From Blakeslea trispora (lineage: Eukaryota; Mucoromycota; Mucoromycetes; Mucorales; Choanephoraceae), in assembly GCA_025331445.1 (NCBI GenBank), contig JAIWNE010000135.1, forward strand, positions 19,286 to 83,285: a DNA stretch of 64,000 nt, read 5' to 3'. Shown here piece by piece: positions 33,619 to 44,974 of the stretch (position 1 is its first letter; each line of letters starts with the position of its first letter). Position numbers and translations under genes: made by a program. The notes under the pieces were generated by a model that was given only the letters and a program-made list of their open reading frames with translations, had not been told where the DNA came from and searched no databases.

Positions 33619-34565
33619 TTATTGCTCTTCTTGTTCTTTTTTATATTTAATGTAATCCTTTTGCTGATGTCGATGATTAAAAGTAGATGTTCGCTTCTTT
33701 TGATATGTATTTTGAATAAGATGATAAAAGAACTTGTAATAAAATAACAGATTGTCATATTGGCCCCGATAAGGCGATTCATAGGTCTGTCCGTATTCTC
33801 GGTAAAGATAATAGATGGCTTCTATTGTGGCCAAGTGCTGATCATCCACATTTTGAAATCGCCAAAAATGAGTTTTCCTAGGCTGAATAGTGACATGCTG
33901 CATCTTTTTTAGGACAGGTGTGTTATTGGCAATCTGTTTTGCCTGAATCCAGGTACCATCGATGACAGCAATACGGTCGAATGAGTCTCTAGGAATGTCT
34001 TCAAGTCGCTTTGCATCCTACAAGCCAATCAATGATCCACAAAATGAACTTGCATAAAACCGAACTTACTGGACTAGGAAACAAAAGCAATGTTCTCTCT
34101 GGTTGCTCAAATTCAGGCACTTGGGGCCATGTATGAAGATCGACTTTACCTTTGGCAATAATGCAGGCATGTAATGCTGTTGATTTTCCATCCAGTTCTT
34201 TACTATGTTTGATACTATGAGAAAAGGATAAGCAAAACAAAGAAAACAAACACTCTTTTCTTTCTTTTTCTTGCTTACTTTACATATCTAGATGGACAGG
34301 CAATTCTACATGAGGCACACTTGAAGCTTCCATACCTACTACATCAAGACATTTATAGCAAAAATACTTAACAGTTTTGTTACAGCCGGGACATACAGAT
34401 CGCTTTTCAATGGTTTGAAGTACTTGATCATCATCGATCTCGAGATGATCAAAAGGACCTTCTGCACTGACTTTGTCGATTGAGCGCTTCTTACTTTCTG
34501 TACTGTGATCGTTAGATTCGTCTTTATATAGAAGGCTTTGTTTTACCTTCTTGACTCATTGACAT
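33619..34565 (-). CDS. DTW domain protein, tRNA-uridine aminocarboxypropyltransferase 1-like
   Basis: DTWD1-type enzyme that installs acp3U in tRNA using S-adenosylmethionine. Exons 34565-34547, 34497-34284, 34214-34070 and 34017-33619 give 258 aa. A zinc-binding CPGCNKTVKYFCYKC stretch opens the domain (about residues 46-60). Then come LPVHLDIIKHSKELDGKST, the DTW-type motif VIDGTWIQAKQIANN (DGTW in place of the DxTW consensus) and RKTHFWRFQNVDDQHLATIE, which is diagnostic for DTWD1. The C-terminus is basic. The start is divergent from sdhD at 131 bp. Confidence 0.88.
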
Positions 34566-34696
34566 TTACACAAGAGAAACAAGTTTGAAAACCTGAGTTT
34601 GAGTTTTTTTTTTTTTCATTTTTTCAACTCCCCTTGTTCTTTCTTTTTATTTTTCGAGATCTCTTTCTTTCCTTTTATTTGTTACAACATACTCTA
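34566..34696. promoter_or_regulatory. Short bidirectional promoter between the DTW gene and sdhD
   Basis: Only 131 bp separate the two divergent start codons. The region is T/C-rich on the sdhD side with a T12 tract (34603-34614). Any core elements must serve both genes, or overlap their leaders. Confidence 0.6.
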
Positions 34697-35396
34697 ATGA
34701 CACTTCGGTTATTCGCTAGACCTCTGAGTTCGGCACATTTATACAGATCTCAAGTTCGTTTGGGTCCTCTATTCGCCAGATCTTATTCTACAGGTAATAA
34801 GAAAACAGAAAAAGAGACCGAATGAACCATATAGGGCACTTGCTGACCTGTTTTGACAGCCTCGACCACCACTTCACCCAATGCCACTGCCAAAAGCGAT
34901 GCAAAAACAGAACAAATAAAGACAGAAGAAACAAAGACAGAAGAAAACAAGGCCGAACTTAAAACGACTGAAAAGGAAACCAAGACAGCCAAGAAAGAAG
35001 GTGAAGGACTGATTTGCTTGTTATTAGATTGAAATGAGACCTAACATCGCCCCCACTACAGAAACCAAAGAACATGGCTATGAATTTGGTGCTCATCATT
35101 GGAACTTGGAGCGTGCCTCTGCTGTTGCATTGATCCCTCTATTCAGTACATCTCTAATGTATGGCGCACATCCTATTTCAGACGGCTTATTAGGTGTTGT
35201 TTTGCCTTATCACATCTATATGGGATTTGATGCTTGTATTGCAGACTATATACCTAAGCGAGTTTACCCAAGACTTCATAGAGCGTCTAACTGGGCTAAT
35301 GGTATATCTACTGGTTTAGTGATGTGGGGTTGTTATGAGTTCAACACAAATGACATTGGTATCACAGAGTTTATGCAGAGACTCTTTGCTGCCTAG
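34697..35396 (+). CDS. sdhD: Succinate dehydrogenase membrane anchor subunit (CybS)
   Basis: Small membrane-anchor subunit of respiratory complex II, carrying heme b and quinone sites in the inner mitochondrial membrane. Exons 34697-34793, 34860-35000 and 35062-35396 give 190 aa. The N-terminus is an Arg-rich presequence (MTLRLFARPLSSAHLYRSQ). A Lys/Glu/Thr low-complexity linker (KTEETKTEENKAELKTTEKE) precedes the anchor domain and is unusually long for SdhD. The core has HHWNLERASAVALIPL, SDGLLGVVLPYHIYMGFDAC, DYIPKRVYPRLH and the family end GCYEFNTNDIGITEFMQRLF. The second intron is set by frame: GAA ACC AAA must follow the CTACAG acceptor. Confidence 0.93.
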
Positions 35397-35646
35397 ATAC
35401 AAATAAAAAGAAAACATATGAAAACTCAATATCATTACCTCTTTCTCTTTTTGACTGTATTCTTTATGGATCATTTTAATCCATTCTCTTTTTCTTTTAG
35501 TATGCTTTTTTGATCCAAGAAACAGCTTTCTTTTTTTTTTTAAGAAAAATATATAAAAGGTAAAGATTCAATCCACGACAATAAGCAACAAACCTTTTTT
35601 TTTTTTTAAATTCTCTCATACTTGACTATCAATCACGACAACTTGT

Positions 35647-38600
35647 ATGGCAAGAGATAAAGGAAAAGGAAAAGCAGTCGCGCGTACAGAGAACGCTACT
35701 GAAGATATGGACATTACAACCATTTTGTCCAATGCAGGACTTGATGCCATTCCACTAGAAGACGATCTTGCACAAGAAGAACAAGACTTGGATCTGGAAG
35801 ACGATGAAGAAAATGATTCACTTAATGAATGGATCCAAGAAGATCAGAACAGTGACAATGACTCTATTGACGAGGAGTTGATGAATGATGACGAGATCGT
35901 GTAAGATTTTTTTTTCTTATTCTATGCAGAACAATATCCCTCATTTGAGTAATCTAGAAAACTACTAGATCAACGAACCGAGAATCGAGCCAAGTTAAAG
36001 ACGGGTGATGCAGACGAATTTCAACGAGAGATTGAAGAGTTTGATAACAATCTGGCCTTGACATCGGGTATTGGCGCTGGTCGTGTCAAGGGCCAGACAA
36101 AGAAGAGACTGTTGAAGGGCGAAATTCGGTTATCGGATGAAGAGAAGCGTAAATTGGGTCAAGCCAATGCATTGTATATTAATCGCAATTATGGTGAAGC
36201 CATCGATATTCTGCAGGAAATTATTCAAAATAACCCCAAAGTACATCCAGCATGGAATACACTAGGCTTAGTCCATGAAGAATTAGGCAATAAAGAACTA
36301 TCATTGAAACTACGTATGATGGGTGCTCATATCTGTAATGATGCTTCTTTATGGAAAGAACTTGGTCAAAAGTCCATGTAAGTATCTGCTCATTTATTGA
36401 TGAATTGTGCTGAACGACTTGAATCTTGTTAGTGAAAATGAAGCCATTACACAAGCAATTCAATGTTTCAGCAAAGTCATTTCATTGGATCCTTCGGACG
36501 TAGATGCCTTATGGGATCGCTCATTTCTTTATAAGCAACATGGTCGTGTAGAGTTAGCCATCGATGGATTCACAAAGATTCTTGAATACCTTCCACACCA
36601 CTTTAAAGTCATCAATGAATTGGCTCAGTTATTTAGAAAGCAGGGTCGAACAAAAGAAGCCATCCAACTCTATGAAGACGCCATTCTATACCACACAGAA
36701 CATCATATAGACCAAGTAAATGATGAAGATGAAGATGAAGAAGAGTTCGTGGACAAATTAGGCTATGCAGAAATCAACATGTTGAGTGAGCTTTATTTGA
36801 TTTTGAATGACTATCATCATTCTCTCGATACAATCAAGACAGGTTTGCGACTGGTACAGAAGAGACAGAATGAGACTTGGTGGCAGACACATACAGATGA
36901 TGATGATGAATATCTAGAAGAAGATGAAGCCAAGACTGATTTCCCAATGGAGCTACGTGTTCGTATGGGCATCTGTCGTTTGTATCTAAATCAAGTACGA
37001 CTGGCTACACAGCATTTTCAATATCTTTTACAATATCCTTCTGTCAATTATCCTGACCTGTTCCAAGACATTGCTTATGCTTATTATGATAAAAGACACT
37101 ACAATCTTGCTTTACCTGTATTTCAAAAGATCATTGATGGTGCTGATGTAAGCGGGCTCAAGCTTATAACAATCTTAAGCTGATGTATTCTTTTTCTGTT
37201 AGGAAATTGAAGTAGACTTGTTGATACGTACTGCTGATTGTTATAGAGAAACAAATGATCTTGATACTGCTGTCTTGTTCTATCTAAATGGTAAAAAGAA
37301 AAAGGGTAATACTATTTGACTTAACAAGATGACTTACACCTATCTAGTCTTGGAGGAACAACCTGATAATTTGGATGTGATGATGTCACTTGCTACTGTC
37401 TATGAAGAACAAGGAAATGAAGAAAAAGCTTTAGAATTAGTAGATTATGGTAAGTTCAAGCAATAAGATCTCTCTCTCTCCTCTTTCCTTGTGCACACAA
37501 TGACACCCATTTAAACAATAGTGATGAAGAAAAACCGTGAAGCACGTCAACAGAGAAAGGCTGGTAGCCAAAAACATCTAACAGCTGCTCAAGAGCGACT
37601 TCAGCAAGCTCAAGAAGCAAAACGCAACAACAAGTCCAAGAAGGCTTCCTTGTTCGATGAAGACTCCCATGGATTAACCATAAAGGAATACTATTCCCGT
37701 CGTAGAGATGAGGCAAATCGCCAAGAAGAAGAAAAGACATATGCTACTTTAGGCCTGTTTAATAAACTAGATGAACTAGACGAAAAAATTGGACCTAACA
37801 CAACAGATGCTGAACGGCCTCTGGTTCGTGAATACATTAGAACTGCTCAAGAACTTTGGCAAGAGTTTAGTAACACAAGCGTCTTTTATCCCTCTGAAAG
37901 AGTAAGTAGCAATGAAGTGCATGTATTGATGAGTCCACTAAATAGGCGTATAGTCTACTCGATACCAAGGTTTTTATGCGTTCAGAAAGGCAAGAAACAT
38001 ATCAAGAGATACAGATAACCTAAATGCAGAAGCACATCATATGGCCAATCGTTTACGTACACGCGTAAAGACAGAAGACAATGATCGTACAGGTCAAGAT
38101 CAAGTAGATTTTGATGAAGAAGAAAGGCACCTGAGAGAGGAAGAGCAAAAGAATGCAAATATAGTTCATGCTTCTGAATTCAGAGGAGTGTCTTTTGATC
38201 GCTGGCTGCATATGATTATGCGCTATGCTTATGCATTGGCCATGTCAAAGCGATATCAAGATTCATATAATGTATTGACAAAAGCCATTAATGCCAATGT
38301 ATTTTTCCATGATATCCCCAAGAAGACTTCACTTTACTTGACCATCATCGGTAAGTTATAAAGGAGGTGTGTTCGTGTGTGTTTGTATACAACTGACTCA
38401 TTTGTGAACCATCTTAGGTTGTGGTATGGTGGGTGGTAACAACGAACTTGTTCAATATGGCGCTCGTTGGTTGTGCAACTTTTACCAATTTAGAAACGAT
38501 CCTTATCGTATTTATGAGGCTGTCGTAGATGCAGGCAATAAGGATTCTGCTCTCTTTGCTTCTCAGCCACAACTCAAGTACTTGAATCGTACCATTCGAT

Positions 38601-39483
38601 TAATGGATGCTGTTGTATCCAGCAAACGCAAAGATCAGATGAGAGGAGAGGAACAGAATGCTAGTACAGAACAGATTCGTTTGTTAGATGAAGAAATTCA
38701 AGCAATGAATATGGACCCATCTACTATTAATGAACAAGATCCAAGACGATACTACCATATGCCAGACTATATCTCAGCAGATACAGTGAAGCGAATGGGC
38801 ATTGATGCACCGGATCATGCCAATCCCATTTTGCTAGGCTTTTTTGCTCGCCTTGTCTTGTTATCCAAAAATCCTCTTGCCTCTAGCTGTAAGCTACAAA
38901 TCTTTCTGATATTTTGGCAGAGACTAATAACAATCTTCAATAGTGTTTAGTTTAAGAGCCTATGCAATTGCACCTAAGGATCGTCTGAATACATTGTCAT
39001 TAGGTATCTCTTTCCTTCACACAGCTATTCAGCGCAAGACAGATAACCGACATTTACAGATCATGCAGGTGAATTATAGGATTACACAAACAATAAGACA
39101 CACATGTATATTAATTGGTAACTTTTTAATAGGGTATGTTGTTCTTTTTTGAATATGTCAAGTTATCAAAGCACAGCCAAGAGACTGAGTTCAACATTGC
39201 TCGAGCTTTCCATATGCTTGGCTTGACCCATTTAGCTGTCCCTCACTATGAGAGGGTATTATGTATGTCTCCTGATTCCAAATCACAGCAAAAGCTAGCA
39301 AGACCCTTAGACAGTGTCTATACATGGCCCATTTCTGAGCAAGAAGAGGCTGAGCTAGAGAGGGAGCAAGATGATGAAAGTGATTTGAAGAGAGAAGCAG
39401 CTTACAATTTGCATCTGATTTATGTCACTAGTGGCTCATTTAGTTTAGCACAAATCTTGATGCTTAAATATTGTTCAGTCTAA
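35647..39483 (+). CDS. tfc4: TFIIIC TPR subunit (Tfc4/Sfc4/GTF3C3-like)
   Basis: TPR subunit of TFIIIC that recruits TFIIIB to tRNA and other Pol III genes. Ten exons: 35647-35900, 35958-36377, 36433-37147, 37203-37290, 37348-37449, 37522-37901, 37954-38350, 38418-38888, 38944-39068, 39133-39483, giving 1100 aa. The N-terminus is acidic (LEDDLAQEEQDLDLEDDEEN). Two TPR arrays follow: ANALYINRNYGEAIDILQEI, HPAWNTLGLVHEELGNKELS, VDALWDRSFLYKQHGRVELA, and at the end EFNIARAFHMLGLTHLAVPH. The central GSQKHLTAAQERLQQAQ region and RYQGFYAFRKARN match the family. The exon 6-7 junction uses the acceptor at 37952-37953; other nearby AGs break the frame. Confidence 0.92.
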
Positions 39484-40597
39484 AAAAAAAAGAAAGTAAT
39501 CTAAGCAATCAATGTTCCACTTTATCATTTTTCTATGTTTTGTGAATTCGTATTTGTCTTTCTTTATTCCTTGTGTTTATTTGTTCAACATAACTAGTAT
39601 CATACTTGTTGATTTACCTCTATCTACTCTCGCACGCATTATTCGCCATTTAAAAAGTAGGCTATACACTTGGAAAAGGCAGTACTATTGAAATTTTCAC
39701 CCTTAAATAGAGCAACTACTATGTGTCAATCGTGCTGAATTCGATCTTTTGTTATGTACCAAATGAACTTCTTTGTCGATAAGCTTGTCCTATGGATATG
39801 CCAAATAGATTCACTCAAGCAGTCTTGCCACATTGTTCGAACGAAGCTTTTCATAGCCAACCAGCTTCTTTTTCAGAAATATTCAAACGTAGTCCAGAAT
39901 GAGTGGCTGATACCTTTCTATCTCCAGCAACTGAACCTGTCTTACTTCCTAAGCAGCTTCTTACAAGTCATATAACATTACCAAAAAAACAGATCAGTCA
40001 AAAGAAAATCACAAGCGCTATCTTGATGATAACGCGAAGGCAATTTCAAGATTCAACAAAAAGGACCAAACGAAAAAAAAAAGCAAGCCAACATTCACAA
40101 ATATATAAAATACTCATCTAGATGAACAATAACTTCATAGAGGAGATTAGACACACACACACACAAAAGTGCATTGGAGATCTTTTTGAAAAGTGGGAAT
40201 TTGAAAATCATACTTGTCTTATGTAAGCACTAAAAGCTTCAGATCAAGGCCACCTCAAATATGTTTAAGGGATTGTGTGAGTGAGCTACCATGCATCTTT
40301 CATGCTAAAGTCTATTTTATTTCCAACTTTATAAGTTTCATCTTTGCTATAGTACGTAATGATAGAAATACGAACAATTGATCAAGAAATCTCGATAGTT
40401 GAAAAAATTAAAGTGCAATGAAACGACGCAGTAAACATTCTTTGTTTTTGAACAATAGTACCATAGGGCGATCAACCTTATGCTAGCAGTAATCAAAATG
40501 CTGATCATTGAAATCTGTCCTTTAAATTAAAAAGGCAGTCAGTTGTCTAAGGGGGTTTAATCTTTTCTCTTCTTTTTTTTTATAAACTAGAATCACC
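39484..40597. other. Intergenic region with a lone MITE-like end
   Basis: 1.1 kb between tfc4 and the DUF3128 gene. It has a single sequence like a MITE terminus at 39705-39724, a (CA)n run at 40150-40165, and short open frames without motifs (39754-40121). Confidence 0.45.
39705..39724. repeat. Solo MITE terminal-repeat-like sequence
   Basis: The reverse complement reads TAGTAGTTGCTCTATTTAAG, which differs from the left end of the 30573 MITE at two of 20 positions. No partner repeat was seen within 300 bp on either side, so this is probably the remaining end of a degraded copy. Confidence 0.5.
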
Positions 40598-41053
40598 ATG
40601 TCAAAGGCGGCTGAACATAACGATGAGGACACACATGCCTTTTTCAAAGAAATAGAAAACGAAAAGAACATAGATTATGAGACTTGTAGTGTCTCTCAGA
40701 CTTTTGACGCAGTATTCCAATGTTATAGTAAGCAACCAGTATTTCTTGCCAATTTTTGAGCTCTCGCTAAAGCTTTGCTTTGATGATAGCATTAGGCTCA
40801 CAGGCTACTAATTACTATCGATATGGTGCCAAGAAGGATTGCTCGGGAAAATGGGATGATTTCAAGTTTTGCATGAAGACAAAAACAAAATCTGCTGATG
40901 TTGCTGATGTAAGCAAGGATAGCGATACGTTTTTCTTTTATTCTAATTCCTTATTTGAAACCATAGGCTATGCTTCGCGAAAGAAGAGCAGCCAAAGAAG
41001 CAGTAAAGAAGCAGGGACGTAGCTCGGAGGAAGTTTGGGAGGCTAGACAATAG
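40598..41053 (+). CDS. DUF3128/Emi1-type twin-cysteine protein
   Basis: Small protein of the DUF3128 family, which includes yeast Emi1, a cytosolic/mitochondrial intermembrane-type protein affecting mitochondria and sporulation. Exons 40598-40727, 40790-40908 and 40967-41053 give 111 aa. Cysteines follow the family spacing: YETCSVSQTFDAVFQCYTLG, then GAKKDCSGKWDDFKFCMKTK. The C-terminal helix is basic (LRERRAAKEAVKKQG), with EEVWEAR near the end as in homologues. There is no presequence. The biochemical role of the family is not settled. Confidence 0.85.
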
Positions 41054-41453
41054 ATAGAATTGACATTGACTTTGTACATATAAAAGATAAAGCTTATTTG
41101 CACTTTAATTCATGCATTTGTATACAGATAACATAGAGCGATTCACATTCAAACACCTCTTTTAGGCTGGCATGCTTATAAGACAAAGTTCGACTTGGAT
41201 GATCAAATCTTTTCAATATTCTTACCAATTCTTAAGTAAGGATGTTGAAGCGAATAATTAAAAAAAAAGGGGGGGGTGCAATGATGAATATCTACGTCCA
41301 TGCATAGATATCTCCAGCAAAGAACAGTAAAGACAATTTCTTTATTTTTAGGGCATATGTGTATGTACGTATGTATGTATATATATAACAAAAAAGCCAG
41401 CCATTGTTATACAGAAAAGCAATTCAGGAGAGAAGTGTACTGCTTTATACTGC
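41054..41453. other. Convergent intergenic region
   Basis: 400 bp with a GTATGTAC-type repeat (41360-41385) and an A8G7 stretch (near 41261). No gene seen. Confidence 0.5.
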
Positions 41454-42336
41454 TTATGCAGTATGGTGCCCTTGTATCCTTTGATGTCTTCTAAGTGCAT
41501 CTAGTCTTGTAAACTTTTTGCCACAAGTATGACATCGACAAAACGGGCGGTTCTTGAGATGAATTGACTGATGCCTTGACAGGTCATACGATCTGCGAAA
41601 TGCTTGACAGCACATTTTCCCTGTACCAGAATCAATATGATAACATACATAGGGCTGTTGAACATGATGAGGCACGTTATGACCACGAGTTCTTTTATGC
41701 TTATGATGCGAAGAATTAGAAGGACTAGTCGAAGAATGTATACTAGGGGCGCATGGTTGACCAGTCATTAGAAAGGAAGATATACTAGGCAACTGAATCG
41801 GGGTAGGTGGAAGAATATGAGTAAGTGGGGGTAGCTTGAGGTCATCGAGACAAATGCCCGAATCTTTTCGATTGAGTATCTTCTGCGCTGAGTTGGCTCG
41901 AATGACAGTAGGTCTAACTAAAGGCACTATCTTTTTCTCTCTAAGTCTAATTTCTAGCTGATCTCTTTCGGTGAGTGATTCAAATGCCCGGCGCAAATCA
42001 GCATCGTTATGAACTTGGAAACAGCTTGAATCGTTTTTCTCGATAACCATATCGTATTCCTCATGTACATTGCGATACTGTTTATGCTTATCAGTCAATA
42101 ACTTAATAACAAAAGTCAATTAGAAAAGAAAATTTACCATTCGTAAACGCTGCTTGATCCTGCTAATTAAATCAGTATATCGTGGTGGCTGTTGATCCTG
42201 TACAAGGATGGTTAAAGAAAATCCAAAACAAGGTAACGCATCTAATATAACGCTATATGTTCAAATGACATTAGTTTGACTTGACTTCTCACTCATTCTC
42301 TAGTATTTACTTGAAGCGATAAATAGCAGTATTCAT
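41454..42336 (-). CDS. C2H2 zinc-finger regulator with a PB1-like N-terminus
   Basis: Putative DNA-binding regulator, 262 aa, from exons 42336-42311, 42252-42138 and 42101-41454. The last intron is only 36 nt (GTAAAT...TAAG), yet the join keeps RIKQRLRM-LLTDKHKQY in frame. The N-terminal 100 residues (YRFNVILDALPCFGFS, DLISRIKQRLR, FQVHNDADLRRAFESL, LEIRLREKK) resemble a PB1 fold; this is inference. A Pro/Ser-rich linker follows. Two C-terminal fingers are seen: YVCYHIDSGTGKMCCQAFRR with SYDLSRHQSIH, and CHTCGKKFTRLDALRRHQRI. The second is a clear C2H2; the first has a long C-x-C loop typical of fungal two-finger factors. Targets are unknown. Confidence 0.78.
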
Positions 42337-44022
42337 TATAAGTGGAAAAAGAAGGAAAAAGAAGAAAAGAAGCTCAACAACTTTAGGCTCTTCTTTTTTT
42401 TTCCTTTTTAAATGCATTAAACTTAACATGTGCACTCTGTTTTAGTAACAAACAACGAAAGAAAACCAGCAGGTGATTGTTGCATCTATATCAAATAGAA
42501 AAAGGAGGAAAGACTGAAAATGAAGCAAGAAAAAACAATAGTGATAAGAAAAAAAAAAGTCAATGCAAGTTGATTTTTTCATAAGGCTAATGACCTATTT
42601 ACTCTAAAAAAAGTATAATAAATGAAGTAAAGAATCATCAAAAAGTGACAAATAGACCTGAGAAAAAGAGAAAAAAAGGGAATAGAGAAGTACGATTACT
42701 TTCTTCTTCCTTCTACATACCTGCATATCAAGGGAAAACAAACTCCTTTTCTCTCCTTTTAATCTGACAGATACTTTAAGTAGTAATTACATGAATGCGA
42801 GCTTTTATTGACAGCAACAGAACAGAAAGTGTTTTCAAAGAAAAAGAGGCCTATCAAGCAGTTTAGAACAAATCGACACTCAAGATGCTTTTCCTGTCAT
42901 TATTCAAGTATATTCTCTGGCAATATAACACATGGTGTATTATGTATTTACTAGCGCACAATCAACTTCTTTGTCCCATCATCTACTATGGAAATTGCCA
43001 ACCCAGATCAAAAAGAAAAAAAAAGAACCTTGCTGATTTCTCCCATGATTTTGTTTTATGCACCTTTGGTAAGTTCAGGGAGGGACTGCCTTGACCATTT
43101 CATTTAACTTTGCATTTTACGGACAAGTGACCAAGTTGATTTGAAATGTGCCATGTACATCACGCACAAAGATAGCTGCTATCTTGTTCTTACAATACAC
43201 TCACCTTCCATTAGACGCTTCTCTTTCTTTCTTTCTTTCTTTTTTGATTTGCCCACTTTTGTGAGCTTCAATAGCCACTTTTTTCAGAGTAGCCTTAAAA
43301 TAGCTAATAGTCTCAAGGTTGAGCTGTGAAGCACATTCGAACCAAGAATGTATTACTCATTTCATATTGTATGCAAAGTTCAATGCTGCCAGTGTTATCA
43401 TTGATCTCATTTTGAACAATAGCCTAACAATTCACTTTCATTAACCCAGCTAATGATAATAAAAAGCACTTGAGTATAGCACGCTTAATTCTAAACGATA
43501 AATACAAACACAACTATAGCATAATTCAAAAAAGAAAGTCTCTCCCAGTGTATATAAATCTATCTTTTTGACTACAATAACACATCGCCACATGAGGTAG
43601 TGATGAACAATAAAGTTCAACTATTGTTCACCAACATAAAATTAAAATAAACAAGGCGCGCTTCTATCTTTTTCTTTCTCTCTCCCTATATACACTTTAA
43701 CTTTTTAAAAAACGAATTGAAAGCACAAAGAACAGACAAAAGACGCTCTGTTAGACCTGTATTAGATAGCATCCAAAAATGAATCATTTGATAGTGATTT
43801 AAACAATGTAAGTGTTCAGGCGTCAAGACTTGAATAATCAAGCCTATGTCTGAAAAAGCAAATGACAGCCCTTTCATGTAGACTGTTGTCTCTGTTTCAT
43901 AGCACGATGGGGGGGAGGGGAATGTATCTCAAAGCTGGTAGCATCAGATACAATAAGCCCAAGTATACAAGTATCTACTGATCACTAAGTGCGAATAAGC
44001 TGCTGCTGTTAAACACTACACT

Positions 44023-44043
44023 TCTCCAGAAGAGTTCTGGAGA
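44023..44043. repeat. Perfect 9-bp hairpin
   Basis: TCTCCAGAA and TTCTGGAGA pair exactly around a GAG loop. It lies in gene-free DNA 265 bp left of the MITE. It could be a small transcript stem or chance; no flanking promoter was identified. Confidence 0.4.
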
Positions 44044-44307
44044 GGAAATAAAAAGACAGTTCAAGCACTTAAAAAAAAAAGTAATTAGCTTGGGCAAATA
44101 ACAGCTTACACAGACACTTACTCAATCTCGCTCCTTATAGTTTTTTTTTTTTTTTTTCATGAAGACGAAAGCGCCCCTCATAGCTACATCCTGCTTCTTC
44201 TTTCTTAGACAAAACTACTAACAGTGCTTCTTTTAAGGACATATGCCGGAATGTGACAACACTTAATTCTTACTCTTGCTATGTGTTAATCGTTACCATC
44301 GTTATTA

Positions 44308-44458
44308 CAGCAGTCTCTCTATCTAAGAGCAGGTAAAAGTTGTGCAAATTTCACACTTAAATAGACAATATCCTTAAATAAAGCTACAAGTTAACAAAAA
44401 CATACCCTCAATTAGGGAATAGTTTTAAATGAAGCGCTCTTAGATAGAGCAAGCGCTG
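44308..44458. mobile_element. MITE with TA target duplication and CAG...CTG ends
   Basis: A 151-bp element between TA dinucleotides (44306-44307 and 44459-44460). The left end begins CAGCAGTCTCTCTATCTAAG. The reverse complement of the right end begins CAGCGCTTGCTCTATCTAAG. They match at 19 of 23 terminal positions, with an identical 14-base core. The interior is non-coding and has internal copies of CTTAAATA. Its ends resemble those of the MITE at 30573, so both probably derive from one Tc1/mariner family. Confidence 0.75.
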
Positions 44459-44974
44459 TATCAAGAGTCATATGACCTTGATACTGCTAACAATGTTACT
44501 ATTAGTATTGTCAAAATCTGCCTTAACTGAAATCGAAATAGAAAACATATACTTTTGCTCAATGATGAACCATTTGTTAGTAACAGCTATAGATCTGACA
44601 TAATGCAAATGAGAAACTAGAGCCCAATCTCGATTTAATGATACTTTTTTTTAAAAAAAAGAAAAAGGTAAAAGTTTACTTGCCAATTATCATAATTTGG
44701 CATATTTCAGGATCCTTGAATACAAATACGCTACTAGAGTCAACACTCAAACTTCGACTTCACTATACGCGCTTGGCACCTGAGGATAAAATCAATTGTA
44801 CATCTTTTTTTTATTTATTTAAGATAAACATATGCATTTATATACATGTTTGTTCTTCTCTTTATGCCTACAAAAAGAATGAAGAGACAGGAACAATATA
44901 GACAATAAAACAATTATAAACATAATGATGTGTAAATAAACAACAGAGGGAGGGGGACGGAGTTGAGTGGCATC

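Larger units (their letters stand above)
42337..44974. other. 2.6-kb gene-poor region with a MITE
   Basis: Upstream of the C2H2 gene and downstream of the DENN gene. Contains a TTTC run near 43223-43241, a T17 tract near 44142, the palindrome at 44023-44043 and the MITE at 44308-44458. No gene was supported on either strand. Confidence 0.5.

Noticed and set aside
39754..40121. Plus-strand open frames after tfc4
   Set aside because: Overlapping frames without motifs or splice links; not consistent with a transposase despite the nearby MITE-like end.
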